Source: an uncultured bacterium (GTDB taxonomy: Bacteria > Cloacimonadota > Cloacimonadia > Cloacimonadales > Cloacimonadaceae). Taken from it: a stretch of DNA of 64,000 nucleotides. The translations under genes were made by a program, and so were the position numbers. Of this stretch, positions 51,239 through 59,210 are shown one piece after another; the stretch's first letter is position 1, and each line of letters starts with the position of its first letter. The stretch lies in contig CALGPA010000027.1 of the NCBI GenBank assembly GCA_937960795.1, positions 20,239 to 84,238 of the forward strand, read 5' to 3'. The notes under the pieces were generated by a model. The model searched no databases. It was not told the origin of the DNA and was given only the letters and a program-made list of their open reading frames with translations.

Positions 51239-53986
51239 CTAATGAGCCTCATACCAATCTTTGCCTATCCCGATATCCACCTCCAGACTGATCTTCTGCC
51301 TATACTCATTCGGCAGAGCATTTTCCATCTCTGTCCTGATGAGTTCTTGGGCTTTGGCCAACTTGCTATGATGCACCTCAAAGACCAGCTCATCATGAAC
51401 TTGCATGATCATGCGGATATTATTGTCCGAGGAGATCTTGGCATCGAGGCTGAGCATGGCGCGCTTGATGAGATCCGCTGCGCTTCCTTGAATGGGCATA
51501 TTGACTGCCACTCTTTCCGCTTCACTGCTGGTGCCTTTATTTTTGCTATAGATGCCGGGGAGCTCCAAGATTCTTCCAAAGATGGTGCGGGCTCTACCCT
51601 CGGCTTTGGCACTAGCTATGCAACGAGCCTTGAAATCGCTGATGGCGGGAAACTGGGCGAAATACTGCTCTATCATATCTTTGGCTTCTGTTTGAGATAT
51701 CCCGATCTCCCGAGCCAACTTACGCTGTCCCATGCCATACATCAGGCCAAAATTGATGGTCTTTGCGGCGCGACGCATATCGGGAGTGACGTCATCCAGC
51801 TCGACATGGCGAATCTGCGCGGCGGTCTGCTTGTGAATATCCACCTTGTTTTGAAAGCTCCTTAGCATCATCTCATCGCCGGACATCAATGCCAAAAGTC
51901 GCAGCTCGATCTGAGAATAGTCTGCGGCCAGGATCCGATAATCCTCGCTTTGAGCAACGAAGGCTTTGCGGATCTCGCGTCCCAGTTTTGTGCGGATGGG
52001 GATGTTTTGCAAATTGGGGTTTGTGGAAGAGAGTCTGCCTGTGGATGCGACGCATTGATTAAAAGAGGAGTGGATACGATTTGTGTCCGGATTAACCAGC
52101 TTTGGCAAAGCGCTGACATACGTGTTTTCAAGCTTTACCAATTGACGATAGTCGATGATCTTGCGGGCGATCTCATAGTCCTCTGCCAGGGCTTCCAAGA
52201 CCGAGTTATCGGTCGAATATCCACTTTTAGTCTTCTTTTTGGCAGGGAGCGACATCTCTTCAAAGAGCAGCTTCGCCAATTGCTGTGTGCTATTTAGGTT
52301 AAAGTCATAGCCTGCCAGCTCATAGATCTCTTCGGTGAGGCGCTTGATCTGGAGATTGAGATTGTGTGAGATATCAGAAAGGATCTCTTTGTCGATGCTC
52401 ACGCCATTGTCTTCCATCTTCATCAAGACCGGCATCAAGGGGAGATCCAGATCGTAATACACTGATTTGGCGGGGCTTTGCTCCAGTTTCTCTCGATAGA
52501 TCTCAGCCAGCATGTAAGCTGCCCAAGCATCCTCCGCGGCATAGAAGCAGGCATCTTCGGGACTGATGAGATCCATTGAGGTCTGCTTTTTGCCCTTACC
52601 CAGAAGCAGGGTGATCGGCATCATTTCGTAGCTAAGCTCTTTTTGTGCGCAACTGTCCAAAGAAAAGCTATATGATCCCGCATCTAGGACATATGCCGCT
52701 ATCATAGTATCAAAAAAAGGCGCGGAGATATCAAGGCCGTGTCTTGCCAAGACCTGAATGTCATATTTTAGATTGTGCCCGATGATCTCTTTGCCCTCCA
52801 ATGCTTTGGCGAGGCTTTTCAGCACTTGTTCCTGCTTTAGATTCTCTGCCATTTGGTGCCCAAGAGGGATATAATACGCCCTAGTCGCATCCACACAAAG
52901 CGAAATGCCCACCAAGGCAGCGTTGCGGGCATCCAAGGCATCCGTCTCAGTATCAATGCTCACACGGCTCGCGGAATTGATCTTATCTAGGAGAGCAGAG
53001 AAATTTGAGGCGATCAACAGCTCTGCTTCAAAGCGCTTGCTTTGGGGCTCCTCGGGCGGAGAACTTGGCCTCTCAGAGTCAAAGATATCTGCTTGTTGCT
53101 CGCCCAATTCCGGATCTGTATCCTCTGTGGGGAAGCGCGCTTCTATCTTGCGAAGCAGGCTATTGATCTCCATCTCTTTGAGCAGAGGCAGAGCATTGCG
53201 CAATTGCTGAGCCTCAAAGTGCAGTTCTTTGGTATCCGGCAGAGGAAGATCAGCATCTCTTACAATGCGTGCCAAGTGGCGAGAGAGGAAGGCATTGTCT
53301 TTGTTTTCGATCAGTTTCTTTTGATACTTAGCGGGGAGCTGTGGGACGTGCTCATAGATCTCATCGAGAGTGGCAAATTGGTTTAGCATGGCTTTGGCAG
53401 CCACCGGTCCTATGCCTCGAACTCCGGGGATATTGTCCGAGCTATCTCCCACAAGAGCAAGATAATCAACAAACTGCTCGGGAGTCACGCCATACTTGGT
53501 GACAACAGCCTCAGCATCGGTGAAGCTGTCCTTCATGGGGTCATATAGGCTGCTGTGTGTGTCAATGAGCTGACAGTAGTCTTTGTCACTCGTGACATAG
53601 ATGACCTGATATTCGCCTTTGAAGCGCTCTCCCATGGTGCCCAAGGCATCATCTGCCTCATATCCGTCCGCGCCGATCTGAGGGATCTTCAGAAGATCAA
53701 AGAAGTGGATCACCGGCTGGATCTGTGAGGCAAGATCATCCGGCATGGGTGGCCTGTTTGCCTTATATTCCTTGTAGTCCTTGTGCCTGAATGTGGGTGC
53801 CTTTCGATCAAAGGCTATAGCCAGATATTCTGCATTCATCTTATCGATCAGGGTTATAAAAGAATTTATCACGCCAAAAATGGCAGAGGTATTTTCCCCG
53901 CGGCTGTTGATCAGGGGATTGCGGATAAAGGCAAAATATGCCCGATAGAGAAGCGCTGTGCCGTCTATCAGATAGAGCTTCTTCAT
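51239..53986 (-). CDS. polA: DNA polymerase I
   Basis: 915 residues from the ATG at 53986 (AGGTGG upstream). The 5'-3' exonuclease is about 1-290 (LIDGTALLYRAYFAF, YLALVGDSSDNIPGVRGIG). The 3'-5' proofreading domain is about 330-530, with motifs intact (SIDTETDALD, HNLKYD, YAAEDAWAAY). The polymerase domain has DYSQIELRLLALMSGD (motif A), KTINFGLMYGMG (motif B) and MQVHDELVFEV (motif C). Intact proofreading residues contrast with many enzymes of this family where they are lost. A short frame upstream overlaps its start by ATGA. Confidence 0.97.
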   Translation of the reverse strand: MKKLYLIDGTALLYRAYFAFIRNPLINSRGENTSAIFGVINSFITLIDKMNAEYLAIAFDRKAPTFRHKDYKEYKANRPPMPDDLASQIQPVIHFFDLLKIPQIGADGYEADDALGTMGERFKGEYQVIYVTSDKDYCQLIDTHSSLYDPMKDSFTDAEAVVTKYGVTPEQFVDYLALVGDSSDNIPGVRGIGPVAAKAMLNQFATLDEIYEHVPQLPAKYQKKLIENKDNAFLSRHLARIVRDADLPLPDTKELHFEAQQLRNALPLLKEMEINSLLRKIEARFPTEDTDPELGEQQADIFDSERPSSPPEEPQSKRFEAELLIASNFSALLDKINSASRVSIDTETDALDARNAALVGISLCVDATRAYYIPLGHQMAENLKQEQVLKSLAKALEGKEIIGHNLKYDIQVLARHGLDISAPFFDTMIAAYVLDAGSYSFSLDSCAQKELSYEMMPITLLLGKGKKQTSMDLISPEDACFYAAEDAWAAYMLAEIYREKLEQSPAKSVYYDLDLPLMPVLMKMEDNGVSIDKEILSDISHNLNLQIKRLTEEIYELAGYDFNLNSTQQLAKLLFEEMSLPAKKKTKSGYSTDNSVLEALAEDYEIARKIIDYRQLVKLENTYVSALPKLVNPDTNRIHSSFNQCVASTGRLSSTNPNLQNIPIRTKLGREIRKAFVAQSEDYRILAADYSQIELRLLALMSGDEMMLRSFQNKVDIHKQTAAQIRHVELDDVTPDMRRAAKTINFGLMYGMGQRKLAREIGISQTEAKDMIEQYFAQFPAISDFKARCIASAKAEGRARTIFGRILELPGIYSKNKGTSSEAERVAVNMPIQGSAADLIKRAMLSLDAKISSDNNIRMIMQVHDELVFEVHHSKLAKAQELIRTEMENALPNEYRQKISLEVDIGIGKDWYEAH

Positions 53987-54156
53987 GATTGCACCACCTT
54001 TGTTAGTGTGTTGAGCTTCGGCTGTGATCGCCACTTACGCCATCCCTTGGGATGACAGCAAAAGCCACAGACGCCATCCTCAATCCCGGGCGCTATTTGT
54101 CCAGCAATATCTGTCTTGGTGGCTTGGGATCTTCGCTTGGAGTACAGTCCCTGCAT
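53983..54156 (-). CDS. possible small protein with Cys-rich motif, overlapping the polA start
   Basis: 57 residues from the ATG at 54156 (a TTG at 54180 would add eight). The sequence begins MQGLYSKRRSQATKTDI, contains GVCGFCCHPKGWRKWRSQP and ends at a TGA overlapping the polA ATG as ATGA, the overlap used by many real pairs here. The Cys/His cluster could bind metal. The initiation signal is weak and I know no such family, so it may equally be leader sequence. Its start lies about 40 bases downstream of a divergent promoter. Confidence 0.35.
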   Translation of the reverse strand: MQGLYSKRRSQATKTDIAGQIAPGIEDGVCGFCCHPKGWRKWRSQPKLNTLTKVVQS

Positions 54157-54173
54157 AGCGTGGATCTTTCGAT

Positions 54174-54201
54174 TTGACAATCATGCAAATCTATCTATAT
54201 T
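54174..54201 (+). promoter_or_regulatory. sigma70-like promoter of the Ig-like lipoprotein gene
   Basis: TTGACA (54174-54179), a 16-base spacer, and TATATT (54196-54201), 60 bases before the ATG at 54262. It is the best complete match in the window. Confidence 0.6.
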
Positions 54202-54261
54202 ACATAGATTAGACACACTGTAACGTGGCACAGAATTACTCCCAACTACAAGGAGGTAGTT

Positions 54262-55947
54262 ATGACAAGGCAGACTTATCGCAAGATTGGTTTTCTTCTT
54301 GCTATCTTTTCCATCTTTATCCTCTCTTCATGTAGCAAAGACAAGGATAAGACAACTACTCCATCCATGAACTTCGGAGTCGTGGCGGGGACAGTCTACT
54401 CCCCCGGAAAGGCGGTATTACCCGGAGTCACGGTTTCCATCGGAGATCAGTCCACCACCACAGGACAAAATGGACAGTATATCCTTAGCGGGATTGCGCC
54501 GTCAAGCAAGGTGCAGGTCAATTTTGCCATGGAAGGTAAGATCCCCACTCAAAAGATCATTAGCGTCGAAACAGACAGAACCAGTAGAGTGTCTGCCACT
54601 CTCTTTACTGCATATGTGTCAGTACATAGCGGCATGGAGCACATCGTCATTGATAGCGGGGTGACCATTGATATCCCGCCGACAACACTCGTAGATGCAG
54701 ATGGCAATCCCTTTATGGGAGCTGTCAGAAGTGAAGTGCGATTCTTTGATCCCACTTTGCCCGAATGCTTGGACGCCTTCCCGGGAACATTCTCAGGTAT
54801 CCAGACGGACGGGACTGAGACTATGTTTGAATCCTACGGCTTCTTCTCAGCAAGTTTCCGGGATGCCTCAAACTCAGAAAGACGCCTGCAAATAGCCGAA
54901 GGAGAGGAAGTCAGCGTCACTGCTCCCATCCCATACTCGCTTCAGGCAAATGCTCCGGACATCATGCCTTTGTGGTATTACGACGATGAAACAGGCAATT
55001 GGTATGAAGAAGGCTTCGCCACCAAGGTAGGCAATCGCTATGAGGGAACTGTCAGTCACTTCTCTTATTGGAACTTTGACCATCCGGTTCAGATTGACGA
55101 GCAATCTACCATAACCGGCAAAGTAGTGACTGACGATGGCGAACCCATTGGCGGAGCTCAAGTAGTGGCAACAGGGATCTCCTACTCCGGATACACAAAT
55201 ACATATACGGATAGCCAGGGAAACTTCAGCATCTCCGTCAAAGCTAATGCACAGATCAAGCTGCAGGCATTCTCCGGCACCAATCTCTCATTCTTTAGCC
55301 CTGCCATCGATACCCCTGCAGCAGGTGGGAGCTTGGAAGTGGCTGATTTGGTCATCACAAACCAAGACTTTCAGATCATGGGAAGCTTGGTGGATACCCA
55401 GGGGAGTCCCTTGAGTGGATATGGAAGATTGTCGCAAATGAGTCCCCCCTCTGGAGAGTATGGCATGAATGTTTGGATAAGTTGCGAAGATGACGGAAGC
55501 TTCTTGGCAACCACCCAATCCATCTCCAGCATGACAAGCTTCAATGTGATGTTTATGCTTGAAACCAGAGGCAGCTTGTATTCTGCAGCGATCCCCTTCC
55601 TTGTCCCTCAGCCCGGTAATGTTTGGGATTTTGGGGAGGTCGTGATGCGCCCGGGCGGAAACCTGACAGGAAGATTCAAAGATAATGATGGGAACTTCAT
55701 CTCGAATGCGTGGGTATCAATCATGGAAGAAGGAGGGCAGTCCGAAGAGAACTACTACTCTGCTAGCACCGATGAAAATGGATATTTCACCATCTCCGGT
55801 CCCCCAAACACCACTATCAGAAACATGGTTGCCTTTTATTGGGGCGATAATGCGAATATGAAATCCGGATCTTTCACACTAAACTTCCCCGCATCCGGAC
55901 AGACCAGAAACCTGGGCACGATCACTCTATATCCTCTACCGGAATAG
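54262..55947 (+). CDS. large lipoprotein with carboxypeptidase-regulatory-like domains
   Basis: 561 residues. A lipoprotein signal ends ILSSC (Cys about 30) and is followed by a polar Lys/Asp/Thr linker. At least three carboxypeptidase-regulatory/CNA-B-like beta-sandwich units are seen: GTVYSPGKAVLPGVTVSIGD; GKVVTDDGEPIGGAQVVATG; GRFKDNDGNFISNAWVSIME. The middle part (about 110-270) has FFDPTLPECLDAFPGTFSGI and YYDDETGNWYEEGFATKVGN, a layout seen in FCB surface lipoproteins. It is likely a surface or periplasmic structural or binding protein. AAGGAGG precedes the ATG. It is a single-gene unit with its own promoter and terminator. Confidence 0.82.
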   Translation: MTRQTYRKIGFLLAIFSIFILSSCSKDKDKTTTPSMNFGVVAGTVYSPGKAVLPGVTVSIGDQSTTTGQNGQYILSGIAPSSKVQVNFAMEGKIPTQKIISVETDRTSRVSATLFTAYVSVHSGMEHIVIDSGVTIDIPPTTLVDADGNPFMGAVRSEVRFFDPTLPECLDAFPGTFSGIQTDGTETMFESYGFFSASFRDASNSERRLQIAEGEEVSVTAPIPYSLQANAPDIMPLWYYDDETGNWYEEGFATKVGNRYEGTVSHFSYWNFDHPVQIDEQSTITGKVVTDDGEPIGGAQVVATGISYSGYTNTYTDSQGNFSISVKANAQIKLQAFSGTNLSFFSPAIDTPAAGGSLEVADLVITNQDFQIMGSLVDTQGSPLSGYGRLSQMSPPSGEYGMNVWISCEDDGSFLATTQSISSMTSFNVMFMLETRGSLYSAAIPFLVPQPGNVWDFGEVVMRPGGNLTGRFKDNDGNFISNAWVSIMEEGGQSEENYYSASTDENGYFTISGPPNTTIRNMVAFYWGDNANMKSGSFTLNFPASGQTRNLGTITLYPLPE

Positions 55948-55968
55948 ACAGATAGGCCTATCAACAAT

Positions 55969-55997
55969 ATGGCGGCTGGGACACGGTCGCCATTTTT
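55969..55997 (+). terminator. intrinsic terminator of the Ig-like lipoprotein gene
   Basis: ATGGCGGC pairs with GTCGCCAT (one mismatch) across a nine-base loop, followed by TTTTT, 22 bases after the stop. The rest of the gap to mreB holds an AGCTTGT/ACAAGCT inverted repeat near 56006-56030 of unknown use. Confidence 0.7.
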
Positions 55998-56089
55998 GAT
56001 TTGGAAGCTTGTGAGAAGGCTGACAAGCTCTCAGATATCATGCATTGGAAATAGGGGGAAAATCTGTCGTAGGTTTTTTGCGTTTTTGC

Positions 56090-56118
56090 TTGACAGTCTT
56101 AAGCGCTATCAAAACTGT
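56090..56118 (+). promoter_or_regulatory. possible mre operon promoter
   Basis: TTGACA at 56090-56095 has no good -10 at normal spacing (AACTGT at 17 bases). The position, 94 bases before mreB in an AT-rich gap, makes a promoter plausible. Confidence 0.25.
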
Positions 56119-56188
56119 GAGAATATAGGTTTTTTGTAATTTTAACTGCGAAAACACAGCGTAAGATACATATTTTTAAGAGGTAAGG

Positions 56189-57226
56189 ATGTCCATATTT
56201 GATTTCTTCGGCATGATGGCAAACGACATAGCAATAGACTTGGGTACGGCAAATACTCTTGTATACAAAAAAAACAGCGGCGTGGTCATTGATGAACCAT
56301 CCGTCGTCGCAGTTTCCACAGACAGCAGAAAGATCATCGCCATCGGCCAACAAGCGAAGGTGATGCTCGGGAAAAACCCCGATGAAGTGCGCGTGATCAA
56401 ACCCCTCAAAGATGGCGTGATTGCAGACTTCCAAGTGACAGAGCTGATGCTGCGTAATCTGATCATGCGAGCCCAGAAGAAGCGTCTCTTGGTGCGTCCC
56501 CGCGTGATAGTCTGTGTGCCATCAGGGATCACCGAAGTGGAAAAAAGAGCCGTGCGAGACAGCGCTCTGCATGCCGGAGCTCGGGAAGTACATCTCATCT
56601 CCGAGCCGGTGGCGGCTGCAATTGGCGCTGATCTTCCGATCGATGAAGCCTGTGGAAACATGGTCATGGACATCGGCGGCGGCACCTCCGAGATTGCCGT
56701 TATATCCCTATCGCACATTGTGGTGCACAATAGCATCCGCGTTGGTGGAGATAAGATTGACAACGACATCATCAGTTACCTTCGCAAAAAGAATAACCTC
56801 CACGTTGGTCTGCAAACCGCCGAGAAGATCAAAGTAACCGTGGGAAGTGCTTATCCGCTCAAGCAAGAGCTGAGCATGGACGTTCGCGGAAGAGACATCG
56901 TCTCAGGATATCCCGTGACCATCAAGATCTCCTCAGAAGAGATTCGTGAAGCGATCTCCGAGACGGTCTCCACGATGATCGATGCTATCAAGCGCCTCTT
57001 TGAACGCACTGCTCCGGAGCTATCAGCGGACATCGCCGAACGCGGCATCTTCCTCACCGGAGGAGGAGCTCTTCTCAAGGGACTCGATGAGAAGATCCGC
57101 AAGACGGTCGACCTCCCGGTGCATGTCGTGCCGGATCCCTTGGAATGTGTAGTCAAAGGCGCAGGAATGGTGCTCGATGATGTAGACCGCTATCGGCAGG
57201 TCTTGATCAAGAAGATAGAAGACTAG
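56189..57226 (+). CDS. mreB: rod shape-determining protein MreB
   Basis: 345 residues, the bacterial actin. An amphipathic N-terminus (SIFDFFGMM) for membrane binding is followed by phosphate 1 (AIDLGTANTLVYKKN), phosphate 2 (MVMDIGGGTSEIAVISLS), the adenosine motif (GIFLTGGGALLKGLDEKI) and VPDPLECVVKGAGMVL. It forms the filaments that guide elongation-type wall synthesis, implying a rod-shaped cell with peptidoglycan. It is first of a six-gene elongation operon in which one gene (58025) is not a normal member. Confidence 0.97.
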   Translation: MSIFDFFGMMANDIAIDLGTANTLVYKKNSGVVIDEPSVVAVSTDSRKIIAIGQQAKVMLGKNPDEVRVIKPLKDGVIADFQVTELMLRNLIMRAQKKRLLVRPRVIVCVPSGITEVEKRAVRDSALHAGAREVHLISEPVAAAIGADLPIDEACGNMVMDIGGGTSEIAVISLSHIVVHNSIRVGGDKIDNDIISYLRKKNNLHVGLQTAEKIKVTVGSAYPLKQELSMDVRGRDIVSGYPVTIKISSEEIREAISETVSTMIDAIKRLFERTAPELSADIAERGIFLTGGGALLKGLDEKIRKTVDLPVHVVPDPLECVVKGAGMVLDDVDRYRQVLIKKIED

Positions 57227-57267
57227 CTAGATAAGGCTTTGGTGATGAAGACCCCAGCTTTATATGC

Positions 57268-58035
57268 ATGAACAGAAAGTATCTTTTGCCGGCACTATTG
57301 ATTATCTTTTCGGTCATCATGTTGATCGGAGACGAAGCCGCGCGCATTGCCAGAGCATCCTTCTTTGGGCGTAGTCTCTTTTTCCCTTTTGTTCATTCAC
57401 TAAAGACCATCGAATCAAACCGGAGCCTGAGAGAGCAGAGCTTCCTGCTCCGCAACAGCCTAACCGAAAGCACCCTGCAAAACCTCGCCTTGCAAAACCA
57501 GATCAAGGAATATGTAGGGGAGTCCACCATCACTTTTGCCACGCCCGGAGTGACCTTTGAGCTTGCCGAAGTAATCGGCTATTCAGGTCAGTTTCAAGAG
57601 CGTAATCTGATCGTAAACAAAGGCAGGATGCACGGCATAGCAGCCGGGTCCGCCGTGATCTCGGGCAATGGAATCGTGGGCAAGACCATCAGCGTGACCG
57701 ATACGTACAGCATCATCTTGCCCTTCTCGAATCCCCGCTTTCAAGTGCCCGTAATGGATAAGCGAACCAGTGTTCAGGGCATCCTGCAATCCGATATTGC
57801 CGGCAATGTGTCCATGAATCTGGTGCGCATCGGATCTGAAATCGCCACCGGGGATACGATCGTCAGTTCCAATCTCTCGCGGCTCTTCCCCAAGGGATAC
57901 CCCGTGGGAACAATCAACCGCATCCGAGAATCAACCGACAACCTCTTTATCAGTGCCGAGATCAGCCCATTCACCTTGGTGGAAAACCTCGAACACGTAT
58001 ACATCCTCAAAGAAAGGAGCAGTAATGACAACTAA
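57268..58035 (+). CDS. mreC: rod shape-determining protein MreC
   Basis: 255 residues. An N-terminal membrane segment (about 5-22) is followed by a coiled coil (about 45-75) and the MreC beta-domain: LAEVIGYSGQFQERNLIVNK, GRMHGIAAGSAVISGNGIVG, VQGILQSDIAGNVSMNLV and SNLSRLFPKGYPVGTINRI. It is the periplasmic organiser that activates the PBP2-RodA pair. Its end overlaps the CofE-like gene by 11 bases, so the two are tightly coupled. Confidence 0.93.
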   Translation: MNRKYLLPALLIIFSVIMLIGDEAARIARASFFGRSLFFPFVHSLKTIESNRSLREQSFLLRNSLTESTLQNLALQNQIKEYVGESTITFATPGVTFELAEVIGYSGQFQERNLIVNKGRMHGIAAGSAVISGNGIVGKTISVTDTYSIILPFSNPRFQVPVMDKRTSVQGILQSDIAGNVSMNLVRIGSEIATGDTIVSSNLSRLFPKGYPVGTINRIRESTDNLFISAEISPFTLVENLEHVYILKERSSNDN

Positions 58036-58714
58036 GCACAAAAACCCCGTTATCACGATCTATGGACATGACTTTGAGCGGATCCCCATCAAGACAAAGA
58101 TCCTCGGGCCGGAAGACGACATGGCTCAGATCATCCTAGACTACGCCAAACCACTCATGCAAGACGGGGACATCCTCACCATCAGCGAGAGTCCGCTTGC
58201 CATCACGCAAGGAAGAGCGATCCCGGTGCAGGATATCAAGGTGGGAATCTGGGCTAGGATTCTCTCCCGATTTGTGGCAAAAGTTCCCTATGGCATCGGA
58301 CTTCGTGCGCCCACAAGCATGCAATGTGCGATAGATGAGACCGGGCTCTTCCGGATTCTTCTGGCTGCCAAGATTGGTGCGATCTCAAAGCTCTTTGGAC
58401 GCAAGGGGGATTTCTATCGCGTGGCGGGCATGCAAGCTGCTTTGGTAGATGCCGCCAGCACTTCTCCCGTCCCTCCCTATACAGAGACGGTAATCAAAGG
58501 TCCCAAAGATCCAATGGGCGAAGCTCTCCGGCTCAGCTCCGTTTTGGAGCATCCTGTAGCTATCATGGACATCAATGACATCGGCGGCAGCTGGATGATC
58601 GGTGGTGCCGGAGGAGTAAGCAAGGACTTCATCGAAATGGCTATGAAAGACAATCCCCAAGGGCAGGCAGATGAGCTGACTCCCCTCTGCATTGTTCGGA
58701 GGCTGGCAAACTAG
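58025..58714 (+). CDS. CofE-like (F420-0:gamma-glutamyl ligase family) protein inside the mre operon
   Basis: 229 residues from the ATG at 58025 (AAAGGAG upstream). ILTISESPLAITQGRAIPVQ fits the N-terminal block of the CofE/F420 ligase family (G-D-x-x-x-x-x-x-K-x-x-S-x-A-E-G-R). GIGLRAPTSMQCAIDETGLF, GDFYRVAGM and AIMDINDIGGSWMIGGAGGV follow, the last close to the family's D-x-N-D motif. CofE adds glutamate to F420-0, but no other F420 gene is seen and bacteria without F420 carry such homologues of unknown role. Here it overlaps mreC and is one base from mreD. A glutamyl ligase acting on a cell-wall related substrate is a guess only. Confidence 0.75.
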   Translation: MTTKHKNPVITIYGHDFERIPIKTKILGPEDDMAQIILDYAKPLMQDGDILTISESPLAITQGRAIPVQDIKVGIWARILSRFVAKVPYGIGLRAPTSMQCAIDETGLFRILLAAKIGAISKLFGRKGDFYRVAGMQAALVDAASTSPVPPYTETVIKGPKDPMGEALRLSSVLEHPVAIMDINDIGGSWMIGGAGGVSKDFIEMAMKDNPQGQADELTPLCIVRRLAN

Positions 58715-58715
58715 A

Positions 58716-59210
58716 ATGTGGCGCAAAGGGATGCTTTCCTTTTTGAGCGGCTTGCTCTTTTTGTATGCTCAAGTGCTGTTTATGCCGGCATTGGCGATTG
58801 CACAGATCACTCCCTTGATCTTGCTTCCTTGGCTGATCCACACAGTGTGGAAGCATCCTCAGGAGATCTCTTTGCCGACCGTCTTTTTGATCGGTCTTCT
58901 ATACGACACCCAGCTTCCCGGCACCTTTGGAATGCATGCTCTGTTCTTTTGCCTTTTGGCGCTTCTGATCAATGTGCTCAGGATTCCTTTTGAGCACGAC
59001 AGCATTGTGGCAAAGCTGATCGCGATCGCCAGCAGCAACATTGTCTTCTCGACCCTCCTCTTCTTTGCCAATGGCCTCAGTTGGGGGATCGACACCCGGC
59101 TATATCTGATGAGCGCCGGAGCTTTTCTATACAACTTCGTTTTCAGCGCGATCGTCTTTGCTCTCATGCAAGTCGCAAACCATCTAAGGATAGTCCTGAT
59201 CGATGACTAA
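58716..59210 (+). CDS. mreD: rod shape-determining protein MreD
   Basis: 164 residues with about five membrane helices, the size and layout of MreD. Recognisable parts are LLPWLIHTVWKHP, a helix ending FLIGLLYDTQLPGTFGMHAL (compare the G-L-L-x-D motif), and a C-terminal helix FSAIVFALMQVANHL. The ATG at 58716 follows the previous stop by one base; its nearest GGAGG is 13 bases away. It overlaps the PBP2 gene by eight bases. Sequence conservation in this family is low, and position supports the call. Confidence 0.85.
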   Translation: MWRKGMLSFLSGLLFLYAQVLFMPALAIAQITPLILLPWLIHTVWKHPQEISLPTVFLIGLLYDTQLPGTFGMHALFFCLLALLINVLRIPFEHDSIVAKLIAIASSNIVFSTLLFFANGLSWGIDTRLYLMSAGAFLYNFVFSAIVFALMQVANHLRIVLIDD

